Below the pieces are notes generated by a model that searched no databases, had not been told where the DNA came from, and saw nothing but the letters and a program-made list of their open reading frames with translations. Below, one piece after another: positions 24,237 to 33,951 of a stretch of 64,000 nt of DNA; positions within the stretch are counted from its first letter, which is position 1; each line of letters starts with the position of its first letter. This DNA comes from Lentisphaerota bacterium (GTDB lineage Bacteria; Verrucomicrobiota; Lentisphaeria; Victivallales; Victivallaceae), in NCBI GenBank assembly GCA_015061885.1, contig SUVS01000002.1, forward strand, positions 1 through 64,000. Direction: 5' to 3'. The translations under genes and the position numbers were made by a program.

Positions 24237-25400
24237 TTATTCCACGGTAAAGGTAAATTCACTCAAATTATCGTGTTTCCATGCCAGATGCCGCGTGGAG
24301 GGCGAAATTGCGAACAGGGGCGAAAATGTGCGGGCTTTGACCGTCTTTTTGTCGGGCATGAATTCAAGCAATCTCAACCAGCCGTCGCCGCCGCTGCCGT
24401 GCCAGCCGCCGCCGATGGCTTGCGTATTGAACGCCATCTGGGCAACGCTTTTGCCGGAAGCATTTTTATCCATGGAAAAAGAGATGCCGCGTTCCCATTT
24501 GTCAGGCGATGCGATGTGGCCGCAAACTACCATGCGGATATTTTTTGCCGGATAAACCAGTTTCCGGAAAATTTCTTCGCCGCTGTTGCCGCCGTTGTTG
24601 CTTAAAACATATTTTTCTTTCTCAATGCGTTTGCCCGTCCATGCCAGATAAGAGTGGGTCAGCACAATGCCGAAGTGATTGGCAAAGCGTTTCTGATCGG
24701 CAATTTTCTTTGCCCAGGTCAAAATTTCATCGGTGGGGGCAAACTGCAAGCTGAAGACCAGAAATTTGCGGTTGTCCGGATGCGGAGCGGTAAATTCATA
24801 AGCCGCATTTTCCAACGTTGTTATGCCGAATGAGTTGGATGCACACGCCACCAGCTGCCGGCGGGAAAGCGGATTGCGGTCGGTGGGGAAATATTTGCTC
24901 ATAAAGCAGTTGCGGTTTTCTGCCGAACGCTTGCCGTAATCGTGATTGCCGGTGCAGAGAATGTATGGCACTTCGCCGTCAAGTCTTTCGACGGCTCTGG
25001 AAAACGCCTTCCACTGTTCATCACTTATCAGGTCATTTCTGCCGGGTTCCACCACCTCAAGGTCGTTGCGGTTGGTCAAATCGCCGGTGAACAGCACTTG
25101 CTGAATATTCATCTTTTCGCGGTTATCCACGATCCAGGCATTCATGATTTCCATAATGCCGTAATTGCGGCGGAGTTTGCTGTACCCCTGCACATCGGGC
25201 ACTACGACCATTGTCCAGGAGTTGGCATTTTCCAGTCTGGGAGCCCGGTATTTAACTTTCTCTGCTTTGGGAACTGCCTTGGCCGGTGCGGATTGGATGA
25301 CGGGGACAGTTTCACTTTTACCACATTCAAACAAATTACATGCTGTAAAAAATTGTACCGTTGCCGTGGCAATACCCAACAGTAAAAGTTTATGTTTCAT
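24237..25400 (-). CDS. Calcineurin-like metallophosphoesterase lipoprotein
   Basis: A 387-residue exported phosphoesterase. The N-terminus is a lipoprotein signal with lipobox FTAC. Metal-binding motifs follow the calcineurin order: VVVPDVQGY (about 69-77), LFTGDLTNR, LCTGNHDYG, then HSYLAW and VCGHIASPD. The substrate is unknown; close relatives act on phosphomonoesters or diesters outside the membrane. It lies 67 bp below the LptE-like gene and may be the last gene of that group. Confidence 0.82.
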   Translation of the reverse strand: MKHKLLLLGIATATVQFFTACNLFECGKSETVPVIQSAPAKAVPKAEKVKYRAPRLENANSWTMVVVPDVQGYSKLRRNYGIMEIMNAWIVDNREKMNIQQVLFTGDLTNRNDLEVVEPGRNDLISDEQWKAFSRAVERLDGEVPYILCTGNHDYGKRSAENRNCFMSKYFPTDRNPLSRRQLVACASNSFGITTLENAAYEFTAPHPDNRKFLVFSLQFAPTDEILTWAKKIADQKRFANHFGIVLTHSYLAWTGKRIEKEKYVLSNNGGNSGEEIFRKLVYPAKNIRMVVCGHIASPDKWERGISFSMDKNASGKSVAQMAFNTQAIGGGWHGSGGDGWLRLLEFMPDKKTVKARTFSPLFAISPSTRHLAWKHDNLSEFTFTVE

Positions 25401-25467
25401 AAATAAAAACTCCTTGGTTGTTTGTAAAAAAATCTATTCTTTGAGGTAATTGAATTTTTCTGCGATC

Positions 25468-25986
25468 TTACCAGCCTTCGGTTATGGACTGGATGATTTT
25501 CTGTGCGGTCACATAAGATACTTGACGGACTGCCCGCAGACGGCCGCTTTCCACATCAGCTCCGGCTTGAAAACGGATATGCCCCTCTTTTCTGCCCGAA
25601 AGCAACGGTTTTCCCTGCCCCGGCACAATGAGTTTGTAGGTAACAATCATCAATGCCCGCCATTCATCGGGGCGGTATTCAACTTCATTTTCAACCGTTG
25701 CCCGGACAGCTTCGCCGAAAGCGATATTCTGAACTGTTATGTAGAGTATGGCATCGGCACGACGCAAATCGGAAAGTTTGTATGTGCCGTCCTGCATGAT
25801 GGCTTCGCTCATCATCATACGCATGTCAGATGCGGCATTGTAGATTTCGGTTTCATTTATCACCGGGGCTACTGCTATACTGTCAAGCTGCGGATGTTTG
25901 ATAAAGCCGATCTTGTATCCGCAACCGGCAGTCGCCGCCGCCAGAAACAATGCACAGGATAATATACTGAAAAAGCGGAACATCAT
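25468..25986 (-). CDS. LptE-like LPS-assembly lipoprotein
   Basis: A 172-residue lipoprotein with lipobox TAGC after MMFRFFSILSCALFLAAA. The mature start GYKIG, then DSIAVAPVINETEIYNAASD, and the closing VRQVSYVTAQKIIQSITEGW follow the LptE family pattern. LptE plugs the LptD translocon for lipopolysaccharide in the outer membrane. AAGGAGAAG lies just upstream of ATG 25986. It overlaps the BamD-like gene by four bases and lpxK is divergent nearby, which supports an envelope role. Confidence 0.75.
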   Translation of the reverse strand: MMFRFFSILSCALFLAAATAGCGYKIGFIKHPQLDSIAVAPVINETEIYNAASDMRMMMSEAIMQDGTYKLSDLRRADAILYITVQNIAFGEAVRATVENEVEYRPDEWRALMIVTYKLIVPGQGKPLLSGRKEGHIRFQAGADVESGRLRAVRQVSYVTAQKIIQSITEGW

Positions 25987-27059
25987 TTCTTCTCCTTGTT
26001 CAGATTAAGGTCATAGATCGGCAACAGGAATTTGCCGTTGCTGTTTTCCGGAGCCAGTAACAGTTTACGCGGTTCTTCCGGAAATTTCAGCGTTTCATAT
26101 TTGGGATATTCCGGAGCGACTGCCGGAGCAACTTTTTCCGGAAAATAATTCTTGTCTATTTGCGTAAGCAATTTTTCGCTTTCGGCGGCAGGCTTGGTAT
26201 CCGGGAAACGCCGCATAACTTCCATCAAATACGCCGCCGCCGGTTCATCACGCCCTTCACGATGATAAAATGCCGCAATATTATGCAGCCGTTGAGCATA
26301 AGCGTTACGGGCTTTGGCTTCGCTGTGTTTGACCCATTCGTTTTCCGAAAGATTGGGGTATTTTTCTTTGAATTCTTTGAAAATACTCATCGCTTCGTCA
26401 AAATGTTTACCATCGCCGTCGCCGGCAAGCGACATTTCACTGAACGCATTGCCCAGTTCCAGCATGGCATAACGGGCGGCTTCGGTATCAGGATAAATAC
26501 GGATTATCTCTTTGAGCAAGGTAAGAGCTTTATCATTTTTATCGGCTTTCAGACATCTGACTGCCAGCCGCAACCGGGCCGTTGCTCCGGCGGGGGCGAA
26601 CGGAGCGTGTTTCAACGCCGCTTCGTATATTTCAAACATCCGGTCTTTATCGGTCAGGAACGGTATGAAACGCAAACTCCAGAATGCCGGATCGGCATAA
26701 CCGTGAAAATAGGCATCGCCCAGTGCAAATTCCCGATCCACAAGTTTCTTATAATCAATATGCCCCGGATAACGGCGGATGACTTTTTCGATAGCATCAA
26801 ATTCTTTGCCCCGATAACCGGCCTTGCGGTAGCTTTCCACCTCCCGCAACGCCGCTTTGAGCTTCAGATCCACACTGTCGGCCTTATTTTCCGCCTTGGC
26901 AAAAAGTTCGGCGGCATCCACATAATCCTTATCGTTGAACGCTTTCAATGCCTCTTTGAAAATTGACGAACTTTCTGCATCATCGGCACGCAACGGAACC
27001 ACTGCCGCCACAGCCAACAGCAATATTATCAGCAACACTCCTGATATATCAAACCGCAT
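25983..27059 (-). CDS. Exported TPR protein, BamD/YfiO-like
   Basis: A 358-residue exported protein with an N-terminal hydrophobic signal (GVLLIILLLAVAAVVPLRAD) and repeated helical pairs of TPR type, e.g. EALKAFNDKDYVDAAELFAK, ALTLLKEIIRIYPDTEAARY, EAMSIFKEFKEKYPNLSENE and AAAYLMEVMRRFPDTKPAAE. This resembles BamD-like outer-membrane assembly proteins but is longer and has no lipobox cysteine. ATG 27059 with AGGG upstream is preferred over a TTG at 27092. It is coupled to the LptE-like gene. Confidence 0.7.
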   Translation of the reverse strand: MRFDISGVLLIILLLAVAAVVPLRADDAESSSIFKEALKAFNDKDYVDAAELFAKAENKADSVDLKLKAALREVESYRKAGYRGKEFDAIEKVIRRYPGHIDYKKLVDREFALGDAYFHGYADPAFWSLRFIPFLTDKDRMFEIYEAALKHAPFAPAGATARLRLAVRCLKADKNDKALTLLKEIIRIYPDTEAARYAMLELGNAFSEMSLAGDGDGKHFDEAMSIFKEFKEKYPNLSENEWVKHSEAKARNAYAQRLHNIAAFYHREGRDEPAAAYLMEVMRRFPDTKPAAESEKLLTQIDKNYFPEKVAPAVAPEYPKYETLKFPEEPRKLLLAPENSNGKFLLPIYDLNLNKEKK

Positions 27060-27167
27060 AAAAAATCCCTGTTCTGTCGTTATATGCTCCAAACAATTGT
27101 CTTACATATAATGTAACGCCATTTATACAAAATTACAAGCATCCTTAAAACTTATTTTGCATAACAT

Positions 27168-27196
27168 TTGAAATCCCCGCATTTTGCGTGTATATT
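27168..27196 (+). promoter_or_regulatory. Promoter of lpxK
   Basis: TTGAAA (27168-27173), a 17-bp spacer and TATATT (27191-27196), 43 bp upstream of the lpxK start. It matches the spacing of the methyltransferase promoter. Confidence 0.7.
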
Positions 27197-27238
27197 AACT
27201 GTAATCACTCTTTTTTTTGATTTTACAAGGAACTTATT

Positions 27239-28417
27239 GTGAGCCTGAAAAACTTCCTGGAAAACCGCGAAAGATATTTTCTGGAGCTGATCGAAGGCAA
27301 ACGCCACACCCGCAGTGACCGCTTTGTACTGGCGTTTCTCTTTGTTGCATCACGCTTCTACCGCATGGCGGTTCAATTCCGGCTCTGGCTCTACGACAAA
27401 CGCTTTATCCGCAACCACGCCATCGGGTGTCAGGTCGTCAGCATCGGCAATGTCAGTTGCGGCGGCACCGGCAAAACCCCTGTGGTGGAAGTCTTTGCCA
27501 AAAGTTTAAGCAAACAGGGCAGAAAAGTTGCCATTTTAAGTCGCGGTTACCGCAGTAAAGAACAGCGGAGTTTTTTTCAGAAAGTTCAAGGATTTTTCAG
27601 CACCCGCAAACGGGAAGTCATGCCGCCGCGGGTGGTTTCTGACGGCAAAAACCTCCTCTTGCAAAGCGATGCCGCCGGCGACGAACCATACATGCTCGCT
27701 TCCAACCTCAAAGATGTTGCTGTCCTCGTCGATAAAGACCGCGTCAATGCCGGACTCTATGCCATCGACGAATATGCCACCGATACCCTGATCCTTGACG
27801 ACGGCTTCCAATATCTGCGGCTCAAAGCTCATGTCAACATCGTTCTGGTCGATTCCACCGCCCCGTTCAGCAATCACCATGTTCTGCCTCGCGGTGTATT
27901 ACGCGAACCGATCAAAAACCTCCGCCGTGCCGACTACATATTCCTGACCAAATCCAATGGCGGCAGTCATTTACGCCACCTGAAAACCTTTATCCGCAAG
28001 CACAACAGCAGAGCCGAAATCATTGAGTGCTGCCACAAACCCATGTATCTGGAACGCGTCTTTATGCGGGGTACTCAACAACCGCTTTCTTCCCTGAAAA
28101 ACTGTAAAGTCGCCGCTATTTCCGCCATCGCCAAGCCGGAAAGTTTTGAAGCCTTCCTCAAAGACTATGGTGCCGAAATAGTTCACACCGCCCGTTATGC
28201 CGATCATCACCGATATTCCGAACAGCAAATCATCGACTTTGCCAAACAGGCCAAAAAAGCCGGTGCCGAAATCATTGTAACCACCGAAAAAGATGCCGTA
28301 AGAATACCGAGAATATTGCACGAAGATATTAACTTCTTTTTCCTCCGCGTAGAAATCGACATATTAAGCGGTCAGGAAAACTTCGACCAGTGTATCAAAA
28401 GAATCTGTTTTATCTGA
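27239..28417 (+). CDS. lpxK: Tetraacyldisaccharide 4'-kinase (lipid A synthesis)
   Basis: A 392-residue LpxK kinase that phosphorylates the 4' position of the lipid A precursor at the inner membrane. The N-terminal hydrophobic helix is followed by the P-loop region VVSIGNVSCGGTGKTPVVE (about 62-80), VAILSRGYRSK, VLVDKDRV, LILDDGFQYLRLKA, LPRGVLREP and TEKDAVR near the end. It begins with GTG, with AAGGAAC upstream. This gene shows that the organism makes lipid A. Confidence 0.92.
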   Translation: MSLKNFLENRERYFLELIEGKRHTRSDRFVLAFLFVASRFYRMAVQFRLWLYDKRFIRNHAIGCQVVSIGNVSCGGTGKTPVVEVFAKSLSKQGRKVAILSRGYRSKEQRSFFQKVQGFFSTRKREVMPPRVVSDGKNLLLQSDAAGDEPYMLASNLKDVAVLVDKDRVNAGLYAIDEYATDTLILDDGFQYLRLKAHVNIVLVDSTAPFSNHHVLPRGVLREPIKNLRRADYIFLTKSNGGSHLRHLKTFIRKHNSRAEIIECCHKPMYLERVFMRGTQQPLSSLKNCKVAAISAIAKPESFEAFLKDYGAEIVHTARYADHHRYSEQQIIDFAKQAKKAGAEIIVTTEKDAVRIPRILHEDINFFFLRVEIDILSGQENFDQCIKRICFI

Positions 28418-28499
28418 CGGAGCGATATTGCGTGTAGGCAACTGATGCCGCCAAGTGCTGTTGGCAGGCTGTACGCTGGGTACTGCTTGCAGGGGCATC

Positions 28500-28572
28500 G
28501 CGTCAACCGGCTGTCGGCGGGCTTTGCCCGCCTCCCATACTTTCCCATACTCTCTCATACCATCCCATTTCC
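28500..28572. repeat. Hairpin plus CCCATACT-type short repeats
   Basis: After lpxK, a GGCGGGC-TTT-GCCCGCC hairpin is followed by repeated CCCATAC units (28529-28567), such as CCCATACTTTCCCATACT. A related stretch, CCCATACTCTACCATA, occurs at about 53121-53138 after another plus-strand gene. The surrounding gap 28418-28592 contains no gene. It may act in transcription termination. Confidence 0.45.
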
Positions 28573-28592
28573 ATCGGGGCGGCACACTGGCA

Positions 28593-29816
28593 TCAGTATT
28601 TGAAAGGATACGGATTGTTTTTATCGTAAATAAAGATCGGATCGACAAACTTGCGGTTGTGTTCGCCGCCCAGCCAGAAGTTTTTGATCTTGCCTTCAAG
28701 TTTGCACAAGGCTATTACTGAATAAGCGTTGGTTCGCATTTGTGTGCAAGTACGCGGATCATCTTCTGCCGTATATGGCATACCTTCAAAGGCCCCGTTC
28801 AGCAGCGGGTCTTCGCTGTCGAGTATCTGCATATCCAGCAATTTATTGAAGGTGCGTTCTGATGCCTCCAGCAACACTTCGTCATTGTAATATCTGCCCA
28901 GCTCATCAAAGTACATCAACGCTATGGGCACGGCACTGGTAACATGTTTTACCCCGTTGAAGAAGTTGCCGTCCTGTTGCTGATGACGCACCAGCCAGTG
29001 ACAGAACTTGCGGGCCTGATCGCGGTATTTATCGTCTTCAAAAATATCCGATGCCGCCATCAGCATCTGATTGCCGAAGTCATCGTTGAATGCGTGCATA
29101 TCCAACTCCACAACATCCTTGCGTTCGCGGATGACTTCTTTGTTGTTGAACACGCCTATTTCGCGGATAATGCCGCCATCAGCATAGAAAAAGTTTTCGA
29201 TATACAAGTCGGCAATAGGCTTCAAACCCTGATCTATATACCGCGGATCATTGGTGAATAAAAACAAGTCATGGTAAAAAAGTCCGGTGCCGGATTGGAA
29301 CGAACCTTTGTTGTAGAAATTGGTGTTGTCTTTATCCATCATCATTGCCCACATGGGCCAGTTGCCGGACATGGCGTATTTCAAATGCCAGTCGGCAAAC
29401 AGCACCGCCCGGTCAAGATATTCGGCTTTGCCGGTGGCTTCGTAAAGCCAGACCAGACACCACGCCGCAGTAGTTGCATCCCGCGGCAGACACTCCATGC
29501 TCTGGGGTGTGGTTTCGCGGAACATGCCGTAATGACGCATATCGCGGCTGTCGAGATACTGCAGACTCATGATGTATTGGGCGGCATATTCGGCCCGCTC
29601 AAGGTATTCGGCTTTGCCGGTGCGTTTATACATAGCGATCAAACACGCCATGAATATGCCCGTACACCAGTTGCCGGTATAAAGTTTCATACCGGTTCTG
29701 GCATTGTAATCACGCAGAGTTCTGCCGCTGTTGGCATCCAGCCGGTTGATGATCTGTCCGGCGATCATGTTGTCAACAGCACGGGTTATACGATCGGGAA
29801 TAATTTCTTTGTTCAT
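28593..29816 (-). CDS. Putative (alpha/alpha)6-barrel glycosidase-like protein
   Basis: A 407-residue cytosolic protein, not assignable to a named enzyme. Repeated helix-hairpin units with GKAEYLERAEYAAQYIM, GKAEYLDRAVLFADWHLKY and YRDQARKFCHWLVRHQQQDG are typical of six-hairpin glycosidase or lyase barrels (families such as GH88, GH105 or GH127). Aromatic and acidic residues cluster near GNWCTGIF, PRDATTAAWCLVWLYE and FNDDFGNQML. It follows the GH36-like gene by 17 bp, so both likely act on the same imported sugar. Confidence 0.6.
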   Translation of the reverse strand: MNKEIIPDRITRAVDNMIAGQIINRLDANSGRTLRDYNARTGMKLYTGNWCTGIFMACLIAMYKRTGKAEYLERAEYAAQYIMSLQYLDSRDMRHYGMFRETTPQSMECLPRDATTAAWCLVWLYEATGKAEYLDRAVLFADWHLKYAMSGNWPMWAMMMDKDNTNFYNKGSFQSGTGLFYHDLFLFTNDPRYIDQGLKPIADLYIENFFYADGGIIREIGVFNNKEVIRERKDVVELDMHAFNDDFGNQMLMAASDIFEDDKYRDQARKFCHWLVRHQQQDGNFFNGVKHVTSAVPIALMYFDELGRYYNDEVLLEASERTFNKLLDMQILDSEDPLLNGAFEGMPYTAEDDPRTCTQMRTNAYSVIALCKLEGKIKNFWLGGEHNRKFVDPIFIYDKNNPYPFKY

Positions 29817-29833
29817 ACCAATATGATCCTTCC

Positions 29834-32311
29834 TTAAACCGTGGGCGGCGGATAATCTTCCGGATTGGGCAGTTCAATGATTTCTGCCATGGGGAAACCA
29901 TCCGGATACTGCGGTATAACAATATCTTTTTCCAGCCAGTCGGGCTGCCATTGACGTTTGACTGCCTCGCGGGAAGGTGCATAGCACCCGGAAACGCTCA
30001 ACTTTACCTGATCGTATGATTTAATGCCCTTGAAGAACAGCGAATAATATGCTTCGCCGCCTTCTGCGGCAGGAATCGAAAACAATCCGGCGGTCAGCGG
30101 AACGACTGTTTCGGGATTCTTCCGGATACCGTGCCCGGGCACACCTTGCGAATAACGGGTAACAGGCTGTTCGTAACAGCTGCCGGCATCGGCGGCATAA
30201 CGGGAAACTCTTGCCCGCAGCTCCACCTTATCAGGGTCTTCGGCGGCAAGGGCCACATTGATCGTGGTGTTACGCATACGGTAGGGCAGACGCAGACGGA
30301 AAAGCACTTCAAAGCCGTCTTCGATCTCTTTCATTATTTTCCACTCGACTTCGGTCGAACCGATGCGGTAGATTTCGCCGACCATGGGCTGAACTTTATT
30401 ATTGACTGCCAACTGGGTGGGGAAACGGAATTCCAGCCCGGAACCGGTTTTTCCGGCGATCTGGAACGGCTGTTCATACGGCAGAGCAAGTTTGCGTTTG
30501 CTCAACACAACAACCTTGACTTCGTGCGGAGCAAAAATGATCTTTTCGCCGGCGGTGTAACGGGCAAAATACGGATAGATCCATACCCCGGAACGCTTTT
30601 CGCCGCTCCAGAGATATTCCTGCGGCATGACAGAAGGATTACGCAACATGCAAATCGCACTGCCGTCGGGCTGATCGTAGCGGAAACCGTAAATTGCTCC
30701 GGCATTGGGATTGCCGCCGAACATCTTGGAGCGGCCGCCGTAGAGTTTTTTGCCGTAGGCATCGGCAAAATTGAGTGTATTGCGTAAAATTTCCGCAAAC
30801 CACGGTTCCAGAGCTTCGGGCTGGAGTTTCAGCGGCAGATAACTGCATCCACGCATTACTGCCAGCATGGCGATATTGGCAACCGTTCCGGCTTCTTCGT
30901 GGAAAGGATTACGCAATGCGTGCGGAAATTCGTGATTGTCGATGGCATCCAGCGGGAACGCACTGTTGTCGCGGTTGAAGTTGCAGTAATAGACCGTGTC
31001 GCGGCAGGTTGCCGCCGAATCCCGCTGGGTACGGGAGGGCAGTGTGGCAAATTCCGAATCGCCGCTGTCGGAGAGAAAAATGTGATGATTGTGTTTGAGC
31101 CACCACGGACTCGGCCACCAGCCGTAACGCATCATCAAATCACCGTTGACCTGACGGATGCGTTGGGAAATACGGATAGTTGCATCAATGGAGCCTTCGC
31201 GTACATGGTCGCGGGTGGGATATTTTTCTTTATACTTTTCATTGACGGCACAATCGTTGTCCCAGTCGAGCTTAAAGTGCAATGCTCCGGCTTTGGCAAG
31301 TTCCACAAAGCGGTCGCCCAGAACCTTTTCGTAATCTTTATTGAGCAATACGCCGTAACCATCACCGCAATAGGTACTGCTTTCGCCGGAACCGACATCG
31401 TAACCGGCTTCTTTCAGATATTCCGGAGCAATACCCATCGGGCCGTTGTGCGAAAGCCACAACCCGAGTCTGCTGCCGCGTTTGCGGATATGTTTATCGA
31501 GTTTATCCAGACCGGATTGACCGCCGAAAGAGGGTTTGGGCTCAAAGATGCTCCGGCGATCCTGCCAGCCGGCATCAAGTGTGTAAACTGTCGGCCGCAG
31601 ACCGAGTTTGTAAAAGGCATCGACAAAACTCTTGTAATTTTCGGGTGCGATCAGATACTCATAATTGCCGATATAGGGGTCACTCCAGAAACTGCACAGC
31701 GACACCATCGGCGATGTCCGCGGTGCAATGCGGATCGTATCAACATAATCGCGGAAAGCCTTTTCCGCATTATCCGCCCAGCCGAGGATTACCGGAGCCA
31801 GCTCAATGGTGTTGTTTTCGTCCCACACCGGGTGCTGGGTAAGGGCATATTCAGCACTTTTCTCTGTAACGCTTTCCACCGTGGCGAACGCCGCGGGGTG
31901 TTCGATCCCGGCATAGAATTTTTTACCGATCAGCGGATAACCGCAACCGGGCATCAGCGAGCCGCCGGCTTCTTCCGCCTGGGGTCTGCCGGTAACGAGG
32001 GTCGAAGCCTTATAACCTATGCGTTTCAGTTCCGGATCAGCGACTTTCTGGCGGTCAACTTCCACCCAGTCCGGAGTGGCAAGTTCTTCAGATGCAGAGA
32101 GTTTAACATACTTGCGGATCAGATTTTCTGATACCATTTCCACAGTTACAACTGCAGTAATATCTCCCTGGGTATATTCTCTGGTCAGCGGAGAAACTGC
32201 TCTGCCTTCGCCGGAAAATTCATAAACTTTTGAGTTGATACTTAAACGGACTGCCGGAAACGCAAATTTCTTATTACCGGCAATCAAATTACCTTTTTGA
32301 ATTTTCAACAT
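29834..32311 (-). CDS. GH36-like (clan GH-D) alpha-galactosidase-type hydrolase
   Basis: An 825-residue protein without a signal peptide, resembling clan GH-D alpha-galactosidases. The TIM barrel carries YTLDAGWQD, LGLWLSHNGP, HFKLDWDND with candidate nucleophile D349, MMRYGWWPSPWW, and FLSDSGDSE with candidate acid/base D415 or D418. An N-terminal beta-sandwich (1-190) and C-terminal beta domains flank it. The substrate may be a galactoside, but related enzymes vary. It is separated by a terminator from the small secreted protein upstream and is followed closely by the (alpha/alpha)6-barrel gene. Confidence 0.72.
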   Translation of the reverse strand: MLKIQKGNLIAGNKKFAFPAVRLSINSKVYEFSGEGRAVSPLTREYTQGDITAVVTVEMVSENLIRKYVKLSASEELATPDWVEVDRQKVADPELKRIGYKASTLVTGRPQAEEAGGSLMPGCGYPLIGKKFYAGIEHPAAFATVESVTEKSAEYALTQHPVWDENNTIELAPVILGWADNAEKAFRDYVDTIRIAPRTSPMVSLCSFWSDPYIGNYEYLIAPENYKSFVDAFYKLGLRPTVYTLDAGWQDRRSIFEPKPSFGGQSGLDKLDKHIRKRGSRLGLWLSHNGPMGIAPEYLKEAGYDVGSGESSTYCGDGYGVLLNKDYEKVLGDRFVELAKAGALHFKLDWDNDCAVNEKYKEKYPTRDHVREGSIDATIRISQRIRQVNGDLMMRYGWWPSPWWLKHNHHIFLSDSGDSEFATLPSRTQRDSAATCRDTVYYCNFNRDNSAFPLDAIDNHEFPHALRNPFHEEAGTVANIAMLAVMRGCSYLPLKLQPEALEPWFAEILRNTLNFADAYGKKLYGGRSKMFGGNPNAGAIYGFRYDQPDGSAICMLRNPSVMPQEYLWSGEKRSGVWIYPYFARYTAGEKIIFAPHEVKVVVLSKRKLALPYEQPFQIAGKTGSGLEFRFPTQLAVNNKVQPMVGEIYRIGSTEVEWKIMKEIEDGFEVLFRLRLPYRMRNTTINVALAAEDPDKVELRARVSRYAADAGSCYEQPVTRYSQGVPGHGIRKNPETVVPLTAGLFSIPAAEGGEAYYSLFFKGIKSYDQVKLSVSGCYAPSREAVKRQWQPDWLEKDIVIPQYPDGFPMAEIIELPNPEDYPPPTV

Positions 32312-32326
32312 AAAATAATCATCCTT

Positions 32327-32356
32327 AAAAAAAACCGGGAAAACAATTTTCCCGGT
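32327..32356 (-). terminator. Rho-independent terminator
   Basis: On the minus strand a perfect 10-bp stem (ACCGGGAAAA with TTTTCCCGGT), a 3-nt loop and eight T. It lies directly after the small secreted protein gene and ahead of the GH36-like gene, so the former may be expressed far more strongly. Confidence 0.88.
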
Positions 32357-32371
32357 ATCATTTCACTATTC

Positions 32372-32890
32372 TCAATCGCAATCAAGAGCTTCCACCTCTA
32401 CATCGCAGATTTCGACGGTGCCGGTGGCCTTGTTGGCGTAGAAAGTCAGAGCAACGAGCTTTTTGTAATCGGGAGTGGTATAAATTTCTTCATACTCCTT
32501 CCAGTTTTCGGTAACGGTCAGTTTTTTGTTGCCGTTGCTCAAAGTCCAACCTTCGTTGATAAAGATCATGCCCAGCGTTACGGCTTTGAAGTTTTTGCCG
32601 CGGATCTTGTAACTTACTTTGTATTTGGTATTGGGTTTCAAAACTTTAGTCATGAGCTGGCGGAAAGTGAAATTACCAACTTCCGGCAGATTGAAAGTAA
32701 CCGAACCGCCATCGGGGGCACCGCTGGTGACCGCCTTGAAACTGCCGCTTTTCGGCACACTGACAGTCCAGCCGACCGGCACACCTTTGGCATCGAGTTT
32801 TTTGAACTCGCCATTCTTAAGTAGATCGTCCGCCACGGCGGCAGTTGCAATACCAAACACGATAGTCAACAGCAAAGTAAATTTTTTCAT
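32372..32890 (-). CDS. Small secreted carbohydrate-binding-like (CBM4/9-like) protein
   Basis: A 172-residue exported protein with signal peptide MKKFTLLLTIVFGIATAAVA. The mature part is a single beta-sandwich module that starts LLKNGEFKKLDAKGVPVGW and ends VEICDVEVEALD, a pattern typical of CBM4/9-like domains. The same pattern appears inside the 1762-residue protein (NGNFEKFDAKNNPVYPDKW, about 426-444). There is no catalytic domain. It is followed by a strong terminator. It may capture sugars at the surface, which is inference. Confidence 0.65.
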   Translation of the reverse strand: MKKFTLLLTIVFGIATAAVADDLLKNGEFKKLDAKGVPVGWTVSVPKSGSFKAVTSGAPDGGSVTFNLPEVGNFTFRQLMTKVLKPNTKYKVSYKIRGKNFKAVTLGMIFINEGWTLSNGNKKLTVTENWKEYEEIYTTPDYKKLVALTFYANKATGTVEICDVEVEALDCD

Positions 32891-33124
32891 TTTTCTGACC
32901 TTTCTGAATTGATAATTTACCTCAAAAACTTATTGTTTGATTAAAGATAGTTCAGCAAACAGATATTGCAACTTTTAAAGCACTTTTATCCGGAAAAAAA
33001 AGCGAAAAAAAACATGTCAGTTCAGGATATTTCAGACAAATATTCAGCAATACCCTTCTTCATAAATCAAACTGCATGTTTAACGGTAATGAAGTTAATA
33101 ACAGTAAAATCTTTTTTTGCCGTT

Positions 33125-33925
33125 TTAAGCATCAACCGGCAGGGAATGTTTTTTGCGGTATGCTCCTGGAGCCAGACCGGTATTATTTTTGAAAAATCGT
33201 GAAAATGTATATACATTGTTGAAATGCAGCATATCGGACAATTCCCCTATTGAAACATCGCTTCCGCACAGATGTTTGATTGCACTTGAAAGCAGTTCAT
33301 TTTTTATGAACTGCTGCGGACTTGAGAACCTTGACCCCGGAGCAAGTTCCAGCATAGCCTTTCTGAATTTACGCCGGAATTTATATACATTCATACCCAA
33401 TTCTTCTGCAAGGACATTGACATTGCACCGGGCACCGTACCGGGCGATATTCTGCCGTATTTCATGCAACAGCGGCGGTTCCGGACGGAGCTGATTATTC
33501 ACTTTTAAATGCTCCATCAAAGCAGAAAGCAGTACATGCATGATTTCAAAAGATGCGGGCGATACGCTGTACTTGTGATTGCGGATGATTTCCCGGAAAT
33601 TATTGATGACCCAGTGTACAAAAAGATCGTTTGGCACTTTGAACAGCCGGGACGGCATGGAGTATTCTTCGTCGGATTGAATTTTGAAACTCAAATATTC
33701 CAGATCGCTGCTGTGTTCAAAAAAACAGTGTTCCACATTCATCGGCACAACGATGATTTCGCCGGCAGTAAGCTGTATATCATCTTCGGCATTTTTGCAG
33801 CGGCGGCGGCCGTTCAATATGATCTCGATTTGGGTGAAGCCGTGTTTGTGCAGAGCAATTTTTTCATTTTTACGACCGGGTCCATGCCCCCAGAAAAGTA
33901 TTTCCATAACCTTATATTGCTCCAT
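33125..33925 (-). CDS. AraC family transcriptional regulator
   Basis: A regulator of about 266 residues with an N-terminal cupin sensor (LHKHGFTQIEIILNGRRRC, then LTAGEIIVVPMNVEHCFFEH) and a C-terminal AraC DNA-binding domain of two HTHs (VNVLAEELGMNVYKFRRKF and SIGELSDMLHFNNVYTFSRF, then GLAPGAYRKKH). ATG 33925 is chosen because the predicted promoter excludes the longer frame from 33997; ATG 33907 is also possible. It is divergent from the oxidoreductase gene and probably controls it and the nearby sugar genes. Confidence 0.85.
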   Translation of the reverse strand: MEQYKVMEILFWGHGPGRKNEKIALHKHGFTQIEIILNGRRRCKNAEDDIQLTAGEIIVVPMNVEHCFFEHSSDLEYLSFKIQSDEEYSMPSRLFKVPNDLFVHWVINNFREIIRNHKYSVSPASFEIMHVLLSALMEHLKVNNQLRPEPPLLHEIRQNIARYGARCNVNVLAEELGMNVYKFRRKFRKAMLELAPGSRFSSPQQFIKNELLSSAIKHLCGSDVSIGELSDMLHFNNVYTFSRFFKNNTGLAPGAYRKKHSLPVDA

Positions 33926-33951
33926 ATTGGTAAAAAAAAATCTAAATTTGC

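Noticed and set aside
30899-32131. A 410-residue open frame on the plus strand
   Set aside because: It is antisense to the GH36-like gene, whose active-site motifs are clear on the minus strand.
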